A stretch of DNA of 64,000 bases from Siphonodentalium dalli (taxonomy: Eukaryota > Mollusca > Scaphopoda > Gadilida > Siphonodentaliidae): NCBI GenBank assembly GCA_032622095.1, contig CP136063.1, forward strand, positions 180,089,956 to 180,153,955, written 5' to 3'. A program made the translations under genes and the position numbers. Below, piece after piece: positions 35,273 to 46,914 of this stretch; within the stretch, counting starts at the first letter, position 1; each line of letters begins with the position of its first letter. The notes under the pieces were generated by a model. The model made no database searches. It was not told where the DNA came from and saw only the letters and a list, made by a program, of their open reading frames with translations.

Positions 35273-35424
35273 TTTTTTTTTAATTTGATACTAAAGTTGA
35301 GATTGGTTAGCATTATTTATCAGCAATTAATCGATTCTGATAGCTAACGCGCCTTTTGCAGAATTATTGTTGTTGTTGTTGGGAATGTGATGATATGGGG
35401 ACCATCGAATCGGATTAAGTACCT
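35273..35424. mobile_element. right part of an AGGTACTCAATCC-type MITE
   Basis: Matches the right half of the 37282-37704 MITE (TTAGCATTATTTATCAGCAA, GTTGTTGTTG, GATATGGGGACC) and ends AAGTACCT followed by TTAA. The left end is missing. Confidence 0.65.
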
Positions 35425-35559
35425 TTAATTATACACCACGGTTACACCACAATTCCAATGTATACATGCGCCTGAATTATCTCGAAATTCATCTCAGTGC
35501 GTCCTACAACAATAGCTATTCCTTGATCAGCTACCTTTCTTCACAATGTCTGCTAGTGC

Positions 35560-37160
35560 ACGTAACAGAGGAACATTCTAAGTTATAACTGTTCCATCTC
35601 TGTAGATCATGTAACAGAGGAACATTCTAACGGTTCCATTTCTGTAGATCATGTAACAGAGGAACATTCTAACGGTTCCATTTCTGTAGATCATGTAACA
35701 GAGGAACATTCTAACGGTTCCATCTCTGTAGATCATGTAACAGAGGAACATTCTAACGGTTCCATTTCTGTAGATCATGTAACAGAGGAACATTCTAACG
35801 GTTCCATTTATGTATATCATGTAACAGAGGAACATTCTAACGGTTCCATCTCTGTAGATCATGCAACAGAGGAACATTTCTAACGGTTCCATCTCTGTAG
35901 ATCATGCAACAGAGGAACATTTCTAACGGTTCCATCTCTGTAGATCATGCAACAGAGGAACATTTCTAACGGTTCCACCTCTGTATATCATGTAACAGAG
36001 GAACGTTCTAACGGTTCCATCTCTGTAGATCATGAGGAACATTCTAACGGTTCCATCTCTGTAGATCATGAGGAACATTCTAACGGTTCCATCTCTGTAG
36101 ATAATGAGGAACATCCTAACGGTTCCATCTCTGTAGATCATGCAACAGAGGAACATTTCTAACGGTTCCACCTCTGTATATCATGTAACAGAGGAACGTT
36201 CTAATGGTTCCATCTCTGTAGATCATGAGGAACATTCTAACGGTTCCATCTCTGTAGATAATGAGGAACATTTCTAACGGTTCCATCTCTGTAGATCATG
36301 CAACAGAGGAACATTTCTAACGGTTCCACCTCTGTATATCATGTAACAGAGGAACGTTCTAATGGTTCCATCTCTGTAGATCATGAGGAACATTCTAACG
36401 GTTCCATCTCTGTAGATCATGAGGAACATTCTAACGGTTCCATCTCTGTAGATAATGAGGAACATCCTAACGGTTCCATCTCTGTAGATCATGAGGAACA
36501 TTCCAACGGTTCCATCTCTGTAGATCATGGAGAGGAACATCTAACGGTTCCATCTCTGTAGATCATGCGGAACATTCTAACGGTTCCATCTCTGTAGATC
36601 ATGGAGAGGAACATGCTAACGGTTCCATCTCTGTAGATCATGAGGAACATTCTAACGGTTCCATCTCTGTAGATCATGAGGAACATTCTAACGGTTCCAT
36701 CTCTGTAGATCATGGAGAGGAACATCTAACGGTCCCATCTCTGTAGATAATGAGGAACATCCTAACGGTTCCATCTCTGTAGATCATGAGGAACATTCCA
36801 ACGGTTCCATCTCTGTAGATCATGGAGAGGAACATCTAACGGTTCCATCTCTGTAGATCATGCGGAACATTCTAACGGTTCCATCGCTGTAGATCATGGA
36901 GAGGAACATGCTAACGGTTCCATCTCTGTAGATCATGGAGAGGAACATTCTAACGGTTCCATCTCTGTAGATCATGAGGAACATTCTAACGGTTCCATCT
37001 CTGTAGATCATGAGGAACATTCTAACGGTTCCATCTCTGTAGATCATGGAGAGGAACATTCTAACGGTTCCATCTCTGTAGATCATGGAGAGGAACATTC
37101 TAACTGTTCCATCTCTGTAGATCATGAGGAACATTCTAACGGTTCCATCTCTGTAGATCA
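35560..37160. repeat. 1.6-kb minisatellite of 36-, 39- and 42-bp units
   Basis: About 40 units with the core CTAACGGTTCCATCTCTGTA followed by GATCATG and one of three spacers: GAGGAACATT (36 bp), GAGAGGAACATT (39 bp) or TAACAGAGGAACATT (42 bp). The size steps of exactly three are what a coding repeat would show. On the plus strand the core reads EEHSNGSISVD. However, about ten units carry a one-base gain (CATTTCTAAC) or loss (CATCTAAC), so no long frame survives. The first unit (35572) stops at once. After the last unit the plus frame stays open to about 37280 with a cysteine-bearing tail. Confidence 0.9.
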
Positions 37161-37281
37161 TGCCATTTATATCTACTCTAGCTACGCCCGTAACTATCAT
37201 ACTCCACCAGTTCAAAACTTGGGAACTTTTTTATGTTGTGACAGGGAAATTTATAACATTGAAAAAAAACAGTGCAGTTAA

Positions 37282-37704
37282 AGGTACTCAATCCGATTAA
37301 ACACCCCTAAATTACTATTTCTTTGGCTTCTGGTGTAAAATATATTTGATTCCAGTCGAGGAAACTATCCATCAAAGCTCAGAGTGATCAGATATCGAGT
37401 TTTGAAGTTTGTTATTTCAATTGTTTGTGGCCCAGAAATATGTCGTAAAATGGACGGTCTCGGTCAAAATTGCGGACGAAGATGGATAGCTCTAAAAACA
37501 AGTGATAATAGGCCATATTTCGTTGAACAAAGCGCTGATAATTAACACGTTTTTGTGGAGATTTGATTATTTTGATACCATACTTGACAGTGGTTAGCAT
37601 TATTTTGTTGCAATTAATCGATTCTTATAACTAAACGGTATTTTGAAGAACTGTTGTTGTTGTACCTTGATGATATGGGGACCCTCTGATCGGATTGAGT
37701 ACCT
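37282..37704. mobile_element. 423-bp MITE with AGGTACTCAATCC ends, TTAA flanks
   Basis: TTAA at 37278-37281 and 37705-37708. Ends are AGGTACTCAATCCGATTA and ATCGGATTGAGTACCT (one mismatch over 16). The same ends could be read with TA target sites, so piggyBac and Tc1-like origins both remain open. The interior is noncoding. A diverged relative of the interior is at 40634-40889. Confidence 0.78.
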
Positions 37705-37803
37705 TTAATACATGCCTTAATAATACATTTAACTGTATACGTGAAGGTTCCAACTCGAAATTGTACGATCTAAGTGACATTCTGTGCGATTTTGCTTCTA
37801 TAT

Positions 37804-37914
37804 CTGTAGTTGTTACGTCCTAGTGACCAAAGCTGGCTTTTACAGGACGGTGTGAGGAGCGCTATTTTTTTTCTCCTAGAGCCGCCTTGAATGTTTCTAG
37901 GTCGGCGGCATTGC
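37804..37914 (-). mobile_element. short 3' fragment of the 40896-42136 LINE family
   Basis: About 111 bp nearly identical to 40899-41009 (GTTACGTCCTAGTGACCAAA, TTTCTAGGTCGGCGGCATTG). Same 3' end, different 5' break point, as expected of an independent, strongly 5'-truncated insertion. Confidence 0.8.
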
Positions 37915-37924
37915 CCATATAAAA

Positions 37925-38760
37925 ATGTACCTGGGTAAATCCACCCAGGTTTTTTGGGCCGAAACCCAGGTAAAATCTATCTACCAAGACATCCACCAAC
38001 CATCAAGACCCCGCGAAACCTGGGTTTTTACCATGATTTACCCACCTGAAACTGGATAAAAACCCTGGTATTGATAAACCTGGGTGTAATTACCCAGGTG
38101 ACCACACCCAGGTGTACCCTACCTGGGTGTTTCCCACCCAGGTGTACCCTGGTGTTTCCTACCTGGGTGTTTCCCCACCCAGGTGTACCATGGTGTTATT
38201 CACCCAGGTTTACCCTGATGTTTCCTACCTGGGTGTTTCCCACCCAGGTTACATTGGTGTTATTCACCCAGATGTACCCTGGTGTTTCCTACCTGGGTGT
38301 TTCCCACCCAGGTTACCTTGGTGTTATTCACCCAGGTGTACCCTGGTGTTTCCTACCTGGGTGTTCCCACCTAGGTGTACCTTGGTGTTATTCACCCAGG
38401 TGTACCCTGATGTTTCCTACCTGGGTGTTCCCCACCCAGGTGTACCTTGATGTTTCCAACCCAGGTGTACCTTGGTGTTTTCGTACGCCGGTGTACCTTG
38501 GTGTTTTCTTACCCAGGTGGATTTCCCATTGAGATGCACCTGGGTTAGAAAACCCCAAGGTACACCCAGGTAAGGAAACACCAAGGTACACCTGGGCAGG
38601 AAAACACCAAGGTACACCTGGGTAAGAAAACACCAAGGTACACCTGGGTAAGAAAACACCAAGGTACAACTGGGTGGGAAACACCAAGGTACACATGGGT
38701 AGGAAACACCAAGGAACACCTGGGTGAATAACACCAAGGTACACCTGGGTGGGGATACCA
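37925..38760. repeat. CCTGGGT/ACCCAGG array that switches strand
   Basis: From about 37925 to 38520 the units read CACCCAGGTGTACCCTGGTG and TTTCCTACCTGGGTGTTTCC. From about 38535 to 38760 the complement is found (CAAGGTACACCTGGGTAAGA), so the tract folds on itself around a turn near 38525-38540. Each unit also contains its own ACCCAGGT/ACCTGGGT dyad. Open frames on both strands are by-products of unit lengths. Confidence 0.9.
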
Positions 38761-38769
38761 AAGTGAAAT

Positions 38770-40633
38770 GATGAGGATGGCAATGAAGTAGATTTTGATG
38801 GGATGCAGGGGTATTGTTATCAATGGAGTTGTTTTAGTATAATAGAACATTAAGGAAACTGATTGTGCAGCAATACAAGTTTATTCAAGGACAACAAACT
38901 AACTAAAGATAAAATACATGTATAGAAACACATGTAATATATAAATATATAAACTCATTAAACTGCATGGGTTAAAACTTACTGACAACAAGAGTTGGGT
39001 TAAAATTTTGATTAAAAAACACTTGCAAAGTCCCTCTTCATACATGTATATGGTATGTTAGGCAAGTTACATGTACATGTAGTTGCAATGTATACCGGTA
39101 CATGACATACCGGTGGACACAAAAATCATTATTTTAGTTCCAAAGGTCATTTACCAGAATACATGTACATGTTGTACCTTGCAACTACATCTACAGTGAG
39201 GTAGTTTTGTCTCATTTAAACTTTCTAAATGGGTTTCTCCCTTTGAATGACATAAACTAATGTGAGTATACACATGAGCTGTGGTGTGAGGACATGTTTC
39301 CTGTCATTATCTTACTGCTTACAAATATAGATTTGTAATAATGTGCTGTAATGCTCCAGAAATAGTCATATTTTGTCCTGGTTCATAAGAACATATTATT
39401 TCTTAGTGTTAGAAGGACATGTTGTCTGTTATTATTTGACTCATAAACCCCCAAATGTACATGTAAACAGAACATTGGGGAAAGAGACACACCATCTTTA
39501 TCCTTTTTTATATCAGTACTCAGTAGCAATATTGATCAGATAGCAAAATATGCTATAAATAGATTTCAGATGGTAGAGATTAAACAATCACATTAATTGC
39601 ACCAACTCGAAACAGTTAACATACCCTGTAGAATACAGACTATGATCAAGGAGGGTGTCACACACACACCCCACCCCGCTTTGGTATGCGATATTCAAGC
39701 CATTTTCAGGTGGTATGCTATATAAATGTACATACCCAATGTTATCTGGTACTAGGATTTCACACGGCAATATAACCGGCATTCACGATTCAGCAAAAAG
39801 GCTAGTATGCAGATATAATAGCAGAAAATTATACAAATTTTTAGTATTTTCCAGCTTAAACAGACCCAAGTGATATATTTTTATCTAATTCAGTCTAATG
39901 GCTCTTGATATGTTGATGTTTTGGAAACTATTTCAGCAAATGTGAGAAAAAGTGGCTTCATTGGGGCATCAGCTTGTCTGAAAAATATATCAAGGTCCCC
40001 TAAATCCGATACTACATTTCAGAACAATCCAACAAGTGTCCCATGAAATGGTGGATAATAAACTATCATACCAAATTTGATTCAGATTTGATCACACAAA
40101 CTAAAATTATGATGCGGAAACCAGAAATTAACACGATTCTAAGTCGAAAAAGGGCCATAACTCTCGCAAAAATGGGCGGAGCACACCCATATTCGAACTT
40201 GACCTGTATTTTGGTCTGATAAACTTACATACCACATTTGGTATGATCACACAAACTGAAGTTATCATCCGGAAACCTACAATTTTCAAAAAAGTTTAAA
40301 TGTCTATTAGGCGACACCAATTTTTAAGTCTGGTTTACGAACATGTGGGCTGATGTGGGGAGAACAAAAGTAGATGCAGGAGGGAAAAAAATAAAAATAA
40401 AATAAATTGTCCCCCCAATTTATATCAAGTAAATCTTGAAATTTTACATAAATTTTACAAAAATTGTGAAAAAAAACTTTTCGAATGAAATTCTGAACCA
40501 AACAAGACATTTCTTGTCATGAAATACATGAAAATATGGATCTGCAAATGATCATAAGCAGAACCGGATGCGACAGCACATGAAAATCAGTACGCATGTA
40601 ATTTTGGGGGGGTGGGGGACCCACCTACATGTA
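38770..40633. other. no gene seen; TACATGTA-rich, dispersed repeat at 39900-40300
   Basis: No supported gene. TACATGTA-type words are frequent (39030-39180). 39930-40300 has repeated phrases, GATTTGATCACACAAACT and GGTATGATCACACAAACT, next to GGGCCATAACTCTCGC. I associate such sequence with molluscan dispersed repeats. Confidence 0.5.
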
Positions 40634-40889
40634 TCAAAGCTCAGAGTTATTAGATATCGATTTTTGAAATTTTAATATTTATCACCATCGATACTTAATA
40701 GTGGCCCAGATAAAATTGACGAGCCGACGGTCTCAGACCAAATTGCGGATGAAGATGGATAACTCTAAAATGAAGAGGCTTTGTGTTGATAATAAGGTCA
40801 AACTTCATCGAACAGCATGTTGATAAATATAACGTATCAGGCAATTTTATACTATACATGTAGTTGACAGTGGTTATCATTATTTTTGG
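40634..40889. repeat. diverged relative of the 37282-37704 MITE interior
   Basis: Shares ATCAAAGCTCAGAGT, GGTCTC..CAAATTGCGGA, GAAGATGGATA and GACAGTGGTTA with 37375-37600 in the same order. Confidence 0.65.
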
Positions 40890-40895
40890 GCAATT

Positions 40896-42136
40896 GACTG
40901 TAGTTGTTACGTCCTAGTGACCAAAGCTGGCTTTTACAGGACGGTGTGAGGAGCGCTATTATTGTTCTCCTAGAGCCGCCTTGAATGTTTCTAGGTCGGC
41001 GGCATTGCATGACTGTGCTGTTGTCCAGTTTGTTCCAGTCAAGTACAGTCCTCGGAAAGAAGGAATATCCGTATTGGTCTGTGTTTCTATGAATTGGTTC
41101 GTAGGCACTTTCGTTATTTGTGGTTAATTTCTCCACGATGTTGTCACTAACAAAGTCCTTGAATTTTGTGGGTTTCTTTTTCCTCTTTGGGCGGTAGTTT
41201 TTAGGTAGTGTTCGGAGTTGATGCCCAGGGCTGATCCCTTAACCACTTTGTAAAATTGTGTCAGTCTCTGTTCCTTTCTTCTTGCTTCTAGGGATGGTAG
41301 TTGAAGTTCACTGAGCATTGATGTTACACAGCCTTTCTCTCTCGTTCGGTAGTCCTGTTTTATAAATCTTGCTGCTTTGCGTTGCACCTTCTCCAGTTTT
41401 GTCTTGTCCTTTTCATAGTGTGGATCCCAGATTGTTGCTGCATACTCTAGCTGAGGGCGGACTAATGCTATGTATGCCGTTTTTCTAATTTGGCAGTACC
41501 TGAGATTTCGCCGGAGGAAGCCGAGGGTGGAGTTTGCCTTTTTCGTGGTGGACTCGATGTGGTGCTGCCACTGCATGTCATTGAAGAATTGGACGCCAAG
41601 GTACGGGTTGTTTGTGACTTCTTGGAGTATCTGCCCTGCTAGTTGGTAAAATCTTTGTGTCTTCTGCTTTAGGCTCATAATGTAGCACTTAGTTGGATTA
41701 AAGCGCATCCCCCATTTGGTGGCCCATGATTCCAGTTTGCGTAGATCTTGTTGCAATATTTCGTGGTCTTTGTAGGTGTTTATCTGGCGGTACAGGAGGC
41801 GTTCATCTGCGAATAGGCGCACTTGTGATGTTACTGTGTCCGGTAGGTCATTTATGTGACAGAGAAAAAGCAGCGGTCCCAATACTGTTCCCTGTGGTAC
41901 TCCTGATAGCACGTCAACTTCTTCTGAGTAGTATCCCTCGAGTGCAACTCTCATCTTTCTTTCTTTCAGAAAGGATGCTAGCCATCTGTTGACCGGGCCT
42001 GTGATACCGTAGTGATTTAGTTTGGTCAATAGGCTGTCATGTGGCACAGTGTCGAAAGCTTTGGAGAAATCAAGGATGGCCACGTCGATCTGCTTCTTGT
42101 TGTCAAATGATTGTAAGACCGCGGCTTGTGTCGCTT
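40896..42136 (-). mobile_element. 5'-truncated non-LTR retrotransposon with 6-bp TSD
   Basis: Minus-strand insertion of 1,241 bp. The reverse transcriptase is cut at its 5' side at 42136, and the 3' end is at 40896. GCAATT flanks both sides (40890-40895 and 42137-42142), a target duplication. The 3' end matches the short copy at 37804. The protein style is that annotated as jockey-, L2- or CR1-like mobile elements; the clade is not decided. Confidence 0.85.
41124..42136 (-). pseudogene. reverse transcriptase C-terminal two thirds, defective
   Basis: About 337 residues. RT motifs in order: VAILDFSKAFDTVPH with the first catalytic Asp, then SGVPQGTVLGPLLFLCHIND. The position of the normal F/YADD box reads FADERLLYR, so the second catalytic Asp is replaced by Glu. 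Then comes the thumb-like region through GFLRRNLRYC and LVRPQLEYAATIWDP. A frameshift near 41170 moves the remaining C-terminus (NNESAYEPIHRNTDQYGYSF, PRTVLDWNKL) to another frame at 40896-41136. With truncation, frameshift and the altered active site it cannot be functional. Confidence 0.88.
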
Positions 42137-42142
42137 GCAATT

Positions 42143-42754
42143 AATAATGGAATTTCTCCTGGGTAATTTGTTCAATGTTTATTGCAATATCGGTTCACAA
42201 AAAAAGGCAAGCAATCTCGAGCTGGGGCCACTTCCTACTGTAAAGTATATCACTGAAGAACAAGCGTTAACAAATATATTACCTGCCTTGTTGTTCAATG
42301 TTATGAAGTTTCCTGTCAGAACGGATCAGAACATCAAAATGTTCCTAGGTATTGAACTGGTCGAGTATGATATATATACGGGTGTTGAAAGAGTAGGGAT
42401 TCGTGACATGAGCTACCATCTACCATGCTGCCTTTACACAAAAGCGTTAACATTCATATTTTCTGCCATATTACCAGATGCAGCCACATGCATGCTACAT
42501 ACATGTACACCAACCCTGCCCCAAAATAATGTATATAATCTCTTAAGTTGTCTTGATATACTAGTGTGTACATGGATGTATAATAATAACTGTATTATAA
42601 CCTCTCCAATGTGGAGGTAACAAAAACAAACATACAAACATTCCCATATATATACTGTTATATCCGTGAGGGAGAATCTATTCGGCATTGAAAGGGTCAA
42701 AGATGTTACCAGGTCTCCAGTCATACCTAACAATATTGACCTTGCCCTTGTAAG
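42143..42754. other. unrecognised open frame, plus strand
   Basis: An open plus-strand frame continues to 42620 (the stretch TEEQALTNILPALLFNVMKF to VERVGIRDMSYHLPCCLY looks protein-like), but the family is not recognised, no clear acceptor or donor is seen, and the frame's 5' part overlaps the LINE. I do not call a gene. Confidence 0.3.
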
Positions 42755-42826
42755 CCAGTGCAGTATCTTATGTATGCGAAGCTCCCTATATGGCAGTAGA
42801 CTCGCATAAATAAGAGAATGCGCTGG
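42755..42826. repeat. diverged hairpin repeat with TTAA-type flank
   Basis: Hairpin relative (CCAGTGCAGTATCTTATGTA ... TAAGAGAATGCGCTGG) followed by GCACCAGCGCAGCTCCAGTC and GAAAGGG-TTAA (ending about 42875), the same right end as at 34053. Confidence 0.65.
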
Positions 42827-43028
42827 CACAGGATATTTAATGCTGCACCAGCGCAGCTCCAGTCATGAAAGGGTTAACATTATAACATTATATCTTAAGA
42901 TATTCAGACTGTATATAAAAGAAATATCTATTCGTATGACAAATACTTTATCTAATTTCAGAAAATGTCGTGACTTTCCGCATATTCCAGACAAGGAGCA
43001 AAAATGTAAAATCGCCGGACTATTGTGA

Positions 43029-43367
43029 TGGGCACCTGTATTTTTGGTGTGTGGTGACTGTGTTGCTAAGAGACCTACCCACTGCTGCCATCCTCTTGAC
43101 GTTGTTCGTGGAATCTGTCTGCAAGTTGTACCGACGCAACGCATAACAAGACAAACATTGTGCCGGTATGGTTGCTCCATTGCAACCAAGGGTGCAGAAC
43201 TCGTTGGTTACGTAAGGCTAGCCTCCACTAGCCATAGCCGCGGTTATATCTACGGATACCATTCGGATCTTAACAAAAAATATGTAAAACTCATCGAGCC
43301 AAAGGAGCAGACCCGCTGCTGTATTCTCGAGAAAACAGAGTTCCCCTTGTTGCGGTGGATTGTATAG
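43029..43367 (+). other. unrecognised cysteine-rich open frame
   Basis: About 112 codons after a TGA, with cysteine pattern VCGDC...THCC...GICLQ...LCRYGCS, no signal peptide and no recognised domain. A good acceptor (ATCTAATTTCAG| at 42961) lies upstream but opens a different frame that stops at 43027. Possible exon remnant; low confidence. Confidence 0.25.
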
Positions 43368-43739
43368 ATTGTACGGTGAATAACAGCAAATCATGCATAG
43401 CAACAATAAATTACGACAGAACGCATGCGTCTTGTTGGGACATAATATTATAGTGTTCGAACATGTATGAAGGAATTTCCAGTATTTATCGACGATCAAC
43501 CTATATTTTATATAACCGGAAAAATACAAAAGCTATTATTCCCGCCACGAAGTGGGTGGACACTGGTGTACAGATCTGTACAGACTCATGGTCGATCGAT
43601 AATCCACTGGGAGATTGTATTATTATGGTTATGTCGTACTTGAGTATATCGTACCGATATTTACGATAGTACGACAAAGATTAGCACACGTGTTTACGTC
43701 ACCGGTGTAATTGTGGGGACATGTTTCTATTATGAAGGT

Positions 43740-44420
43740 TCGCTATCCCGAAGGTCCGCTATTCCGAAGGTTCTCTATTCCGAAGGTTTTTGTTATTTTT
43801 AGGTTAATTCTATATTCTAAAGTATTGAGACTAATTTGAGAGGGTTCATTTTCACAAAGATTCTTTTTATGGGGTGTGCGCTCACATTCGAACTGATCCT
43901 GCGCGCATACCGATACAGATACAGGAGGAAATAACTTAACTTAGAACATTAAATGTGATTTTGTTTTGTTTTCGCGGGTTTTCTTGAGATTTAATGTCAT
44001 TACGTGGGCCCGTATCGTTGAATTCTTGGCATATAATATGAATGTTGTGGTATATATGGACCCTCCCGCATTGGGACATGACACAGGTACAGTTGACTTA
44101 AGTGATGTTCTGTGTGGGCTCCAATTTGGAGTTCAATATTTTAAGGGCCAAATTTAGAATTTTATGGGTCCATACCTTTGAACTCTGGGCATATAATATG
44201 AATATTGGGGGGGCATGTCTCTATTCCGAAGGTTCACTATCCCGAAGGTCCACTATTCCGAAATTTCTCTGAATGTTCGCTATTCCGAAGGTTCACCAAT
44301 CCGAAGGTTCGTTATTCCGAAGGTTCTGTGTTCCGAAGGTTTTTGTTATTTTAAGGTTAATTCTATATTCTAAAGTATTGAGAGGGTTCATTATCACGAA
44401 GATTCTTTTTATGAAGGAAA
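43740..44420. repeat. ATTCCGAAGGTTC short tandem repeats, two blocks
   Basis: Units of about 18 bp such as TTCGCTATTCCGAAGG at 43740-43795 and 44220-44340. Each block is followed by the same tail (TTTTTGTTATTTT, GGTTAATTCTATATTCTAAA, GAGAGGGTTCATT, AGATTCTTTTTATG), so the two are diverged copies of one larger repeat. Confidence 0.8.
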
Positions 44421-44448
44421 TAACTTAAAACATTAAATGTATGATCTC

Positions 44449-44479
44449 GGTGGCGTTACCATTTGTGACTATGGTTTTC
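44449..44479 (-). mobile_element. isolated left end of the unclassified element, inverted
   Basis: Reverse complement of the first 31 bases of the 3.5-kb element with one mismatch (GAAAACCATAGTCACAAATG and GTAACGCCACC). It is also bordered by AACAA on the same side. The sequence inward (below 44449) does not match the element, so this is a fragment or a related short element. Confidence 0.7.
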
Positions 44480-44589
44480 TTGTTATTATCATGTGTAACG
44501 TTGAGCGCAAACCGCCAAGTCACTTTAAATTAAATACCATATAATTATGCTTCTGTAAGTGTGAAACCCGGAAATTGCCCGAGTTACAA

Positions 44590-45000
44590 GCTGACATGTT
44601 CGTACCGACACAAAATTAAAAACTTCGCGTCGCGACACAATTTTTTTTTTAAATCGTTGCCACACAATATTAAAAAATGCCCAAGTAAAACAAGGGCGTA
44701 GCTCTGGTAAAACTGTATGGACAAATGGGCAAAACCCGTAGGTTGTATATGCAACATCTTCCCCAACATACATGACGTGAGATCACCATGCCAAAGGACA
44801 ACGGAATCCGATAATTGACACCAGAGTTGCAATGTGATGTATTCGTACGATAAAAAAATTCACAAATTTCCAAGTCAAACAAGGTGCGTAACTCTCGTCA
44901 AAATTAATGGACGAAACCCGTAGCATGTGGGTATCCTCTCGCCACCTGTGCTATTACCATGTCAAAGCACAACAAACTCCGATATACGATGTTGAAGAGT
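44590..45000. repeat. diverged tandem duplication, about 230-bp unit
   Basis: Two units (about 44590-44800 and 44835-45000) share TTCGTACGA/CCGACA, AAGTAAAACAAGGGCGTA (AAGTCAAACAAGGTGCGTA), GGACAAA..AACCCGTAG and ACCATG(C/T)CAAAG. No gene. A run of nine G near 45004 and CACCCACCC-rich sequence follow. Confidence 0.6.
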
Positions 45001-45394
45001 CAGGGGGGGGGGTCGGAAAACATTTCCAGGCACGTATGATCATTTTAATTTTTTCCTGCCTCGGCCCACCCACCCACACAATTTCTTCCGTTTCCGGCCT
45101 TTTTTTCCAGGCAATTTTGGACACCCACCATTTTTTTTCCGTTTCAGGAAATTTTTTCCGGTTAGTATTCAGTATTGGACACCCACCCCCTAAATAGTTT
45201 ATTTCGCGATATTTTAATAGAACAGTGCATAATGAAGATAACGATACTATTTGAATTTATCATATAAGTGTCATTAATCAAGAAATATGTCAACACAATC
45301 ACATTTCTAGGGATAGGCAGAGTGCCAAAGTTTTTATTAACATTCATTTTCATGATATATAGTGATAACATAATTTCGAGCCAAGAGTGTATCA

Positions 45395-45444
45395 ACTCAC
45401 GATCGTTCGAACCAATAAGAGCCAACACGGAACAATATAAACAA
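45395..45444 (+). pseudogene. LINE reverse transcriptase tail, part 1
   Basis: The plus-strand frame reads SRSFEPIRANTEQYKQ and is cut exactly at the 3.5-kb element. It continues in frame at 48968. Typical of the C-terminal region of non-LTR reverse transcriptases just before the F-F-x-R-T-I-R-D-W-N motif. Confidence 0.7.
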
Positions 45445-46100
45445 GAAAACCATAGTCAGAAATGGTAACGCCACCAAGATTATGGTATTACATATAAATA
45501 GAAATGATAAAAAATACATAAAATATTTTGATAACAATTGCGTTTAAACAAGTAATCCTTCAAATTATTACTAACAAAGTAAACGACTGTGGGGTCACTC
45601 AACAGATTATAAAGACTTGGACATAGTATAATGTAAATACTAAAATTTAAATGAAATAATCAAAAGATAAAATTTAGCAAGTAGTAAAAGTTAAATTTTC
45701 TCATTTTTGTTTTGGTTAAATAAAGCAATAATTTAAATGTAACATTTGGTTTAAAAAATATTATTGACCGTGGCTCTTCCAATAATTGCGCGACTGACCT
45801 GGTCAATTGTTCTTAAGAAGTTGTTTTGATAATTACTATGGAGGGAAATAGTTGTGGCTTCGCAAGTAATTACCTTGGTGACGTGATGTTAACAAATCTG
45901 AACTCCAGTTAACCAAGGACGCTTCATACCAAATATAAGGTGAATTATTAATTCTTTAGAAGTTGTTTTAAGATTTACTATGGAGGGAAAGAATTGTGGT
46001 GCTCGCTTCGCAACTATTTGACCTCATTGTAACAAATATAAATATTAGTCACTCAGGCAATAGATGTATCTATTCTGTATATTAACTTATTTGGTCTTAC

Positions 46101-46380
46101 GTGTCTTGAGATGTCTAAATAGTTTTCGATGGACAGATCGCGCAAGGGACCCACGCCAATCTTCTCTGTTGGGATTCCAATTGTTGGCTCATTAAATAGG
46201 CACATATGCTTAAGATACAGTCGCACGCTCCCGTAAGTCGGGTTTTGGATCACAGTTAATGATAATATCATTGAAATAATCGGTTTCCCCCAATAAACAT
46301 CCATATATTGAATATACATGTTTTGGAGCAGAATTAGGCAGTCCATATTGGACGCCATCGTGGAATTTATTTTGTTTTGA
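46101..46380 (-). pseudogene. coding-like exon of copy 2, frameshifted
   Basis: Counterpart of 29173-29452. Near 46230 the sequence reads GGGAGCGTGCG where copy 1 has GGGATGTGCG, adding one base and shifting the frame between the DPKPDL part and the VRLYLKHMCLFNEP part. The donor CAC|GTAAGA is kept. Confidence 0.45.
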
Positions 46381-46447
46381 TTTTCACACATAATTATTAG
46401 TTATATGGATGGAGTTCTCATTAAACCTCACATCCTTGTATTGGTTA

Positions 46448-46914
46448 CAGTAATACCCAAAGTAATTGACCACTTAACCACATCAGAATTATTGGTAATT
46501 TTTCAGGATTTGAAATCCTGAAAATTTACCAAGAATTTTGCTGTGGTCAATTACTTTGGACATTACTGTATGAGGATTGAGTTATCATTAAACCTCAAAT
46601 CCTTATATTGGTTACAGTAATGCCCAAAGTAATTGACCACTTAACCACAGCAGAATTATGTATTTTTTCAGCATTTACAATCCTCAAATTACCCATTATT
46701 CTGCTGTGGTTAAGTGGTCAATTGCTTTGAACATTACTGTATGATGATTGAGTTATCATTAAACCTCAAATCCTTATATTGGTTACAGTAATGCCCAAAG
46801 TAATTGACCCTTTAACCACAGCATAATTATGGGTAATTTTTCAGGATTTAGAATCATGAAAAAATACACACAATTTTGCTGTGGTTAAGTGATGAATTAC
46901 TTTGGACATTACTG
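46448..46914. mobile_element. three tandem palindromic MITEs in copy 2
   Basis: 46448-46568, 46615-46739 and 46786-46914, the same array and spacers as in copy 1. The array was therefore present before the two element copies separated. Confidence 0.88.

Noticed and set aside
35578-37215. Minus-strand frames in the 36/39/42-bp array (YRDGTVRMFLMI type)
   Set aside because: By-product of unit lengths divisible by three. Recurrent differences change residues here (Asp/Asn) but are silent in the plus frame.
38071-38850. Long open frames of both strands in the CCTGGGT array
   Set aside because: Array-driven; no start context, splice sites or non-repeat sequence.
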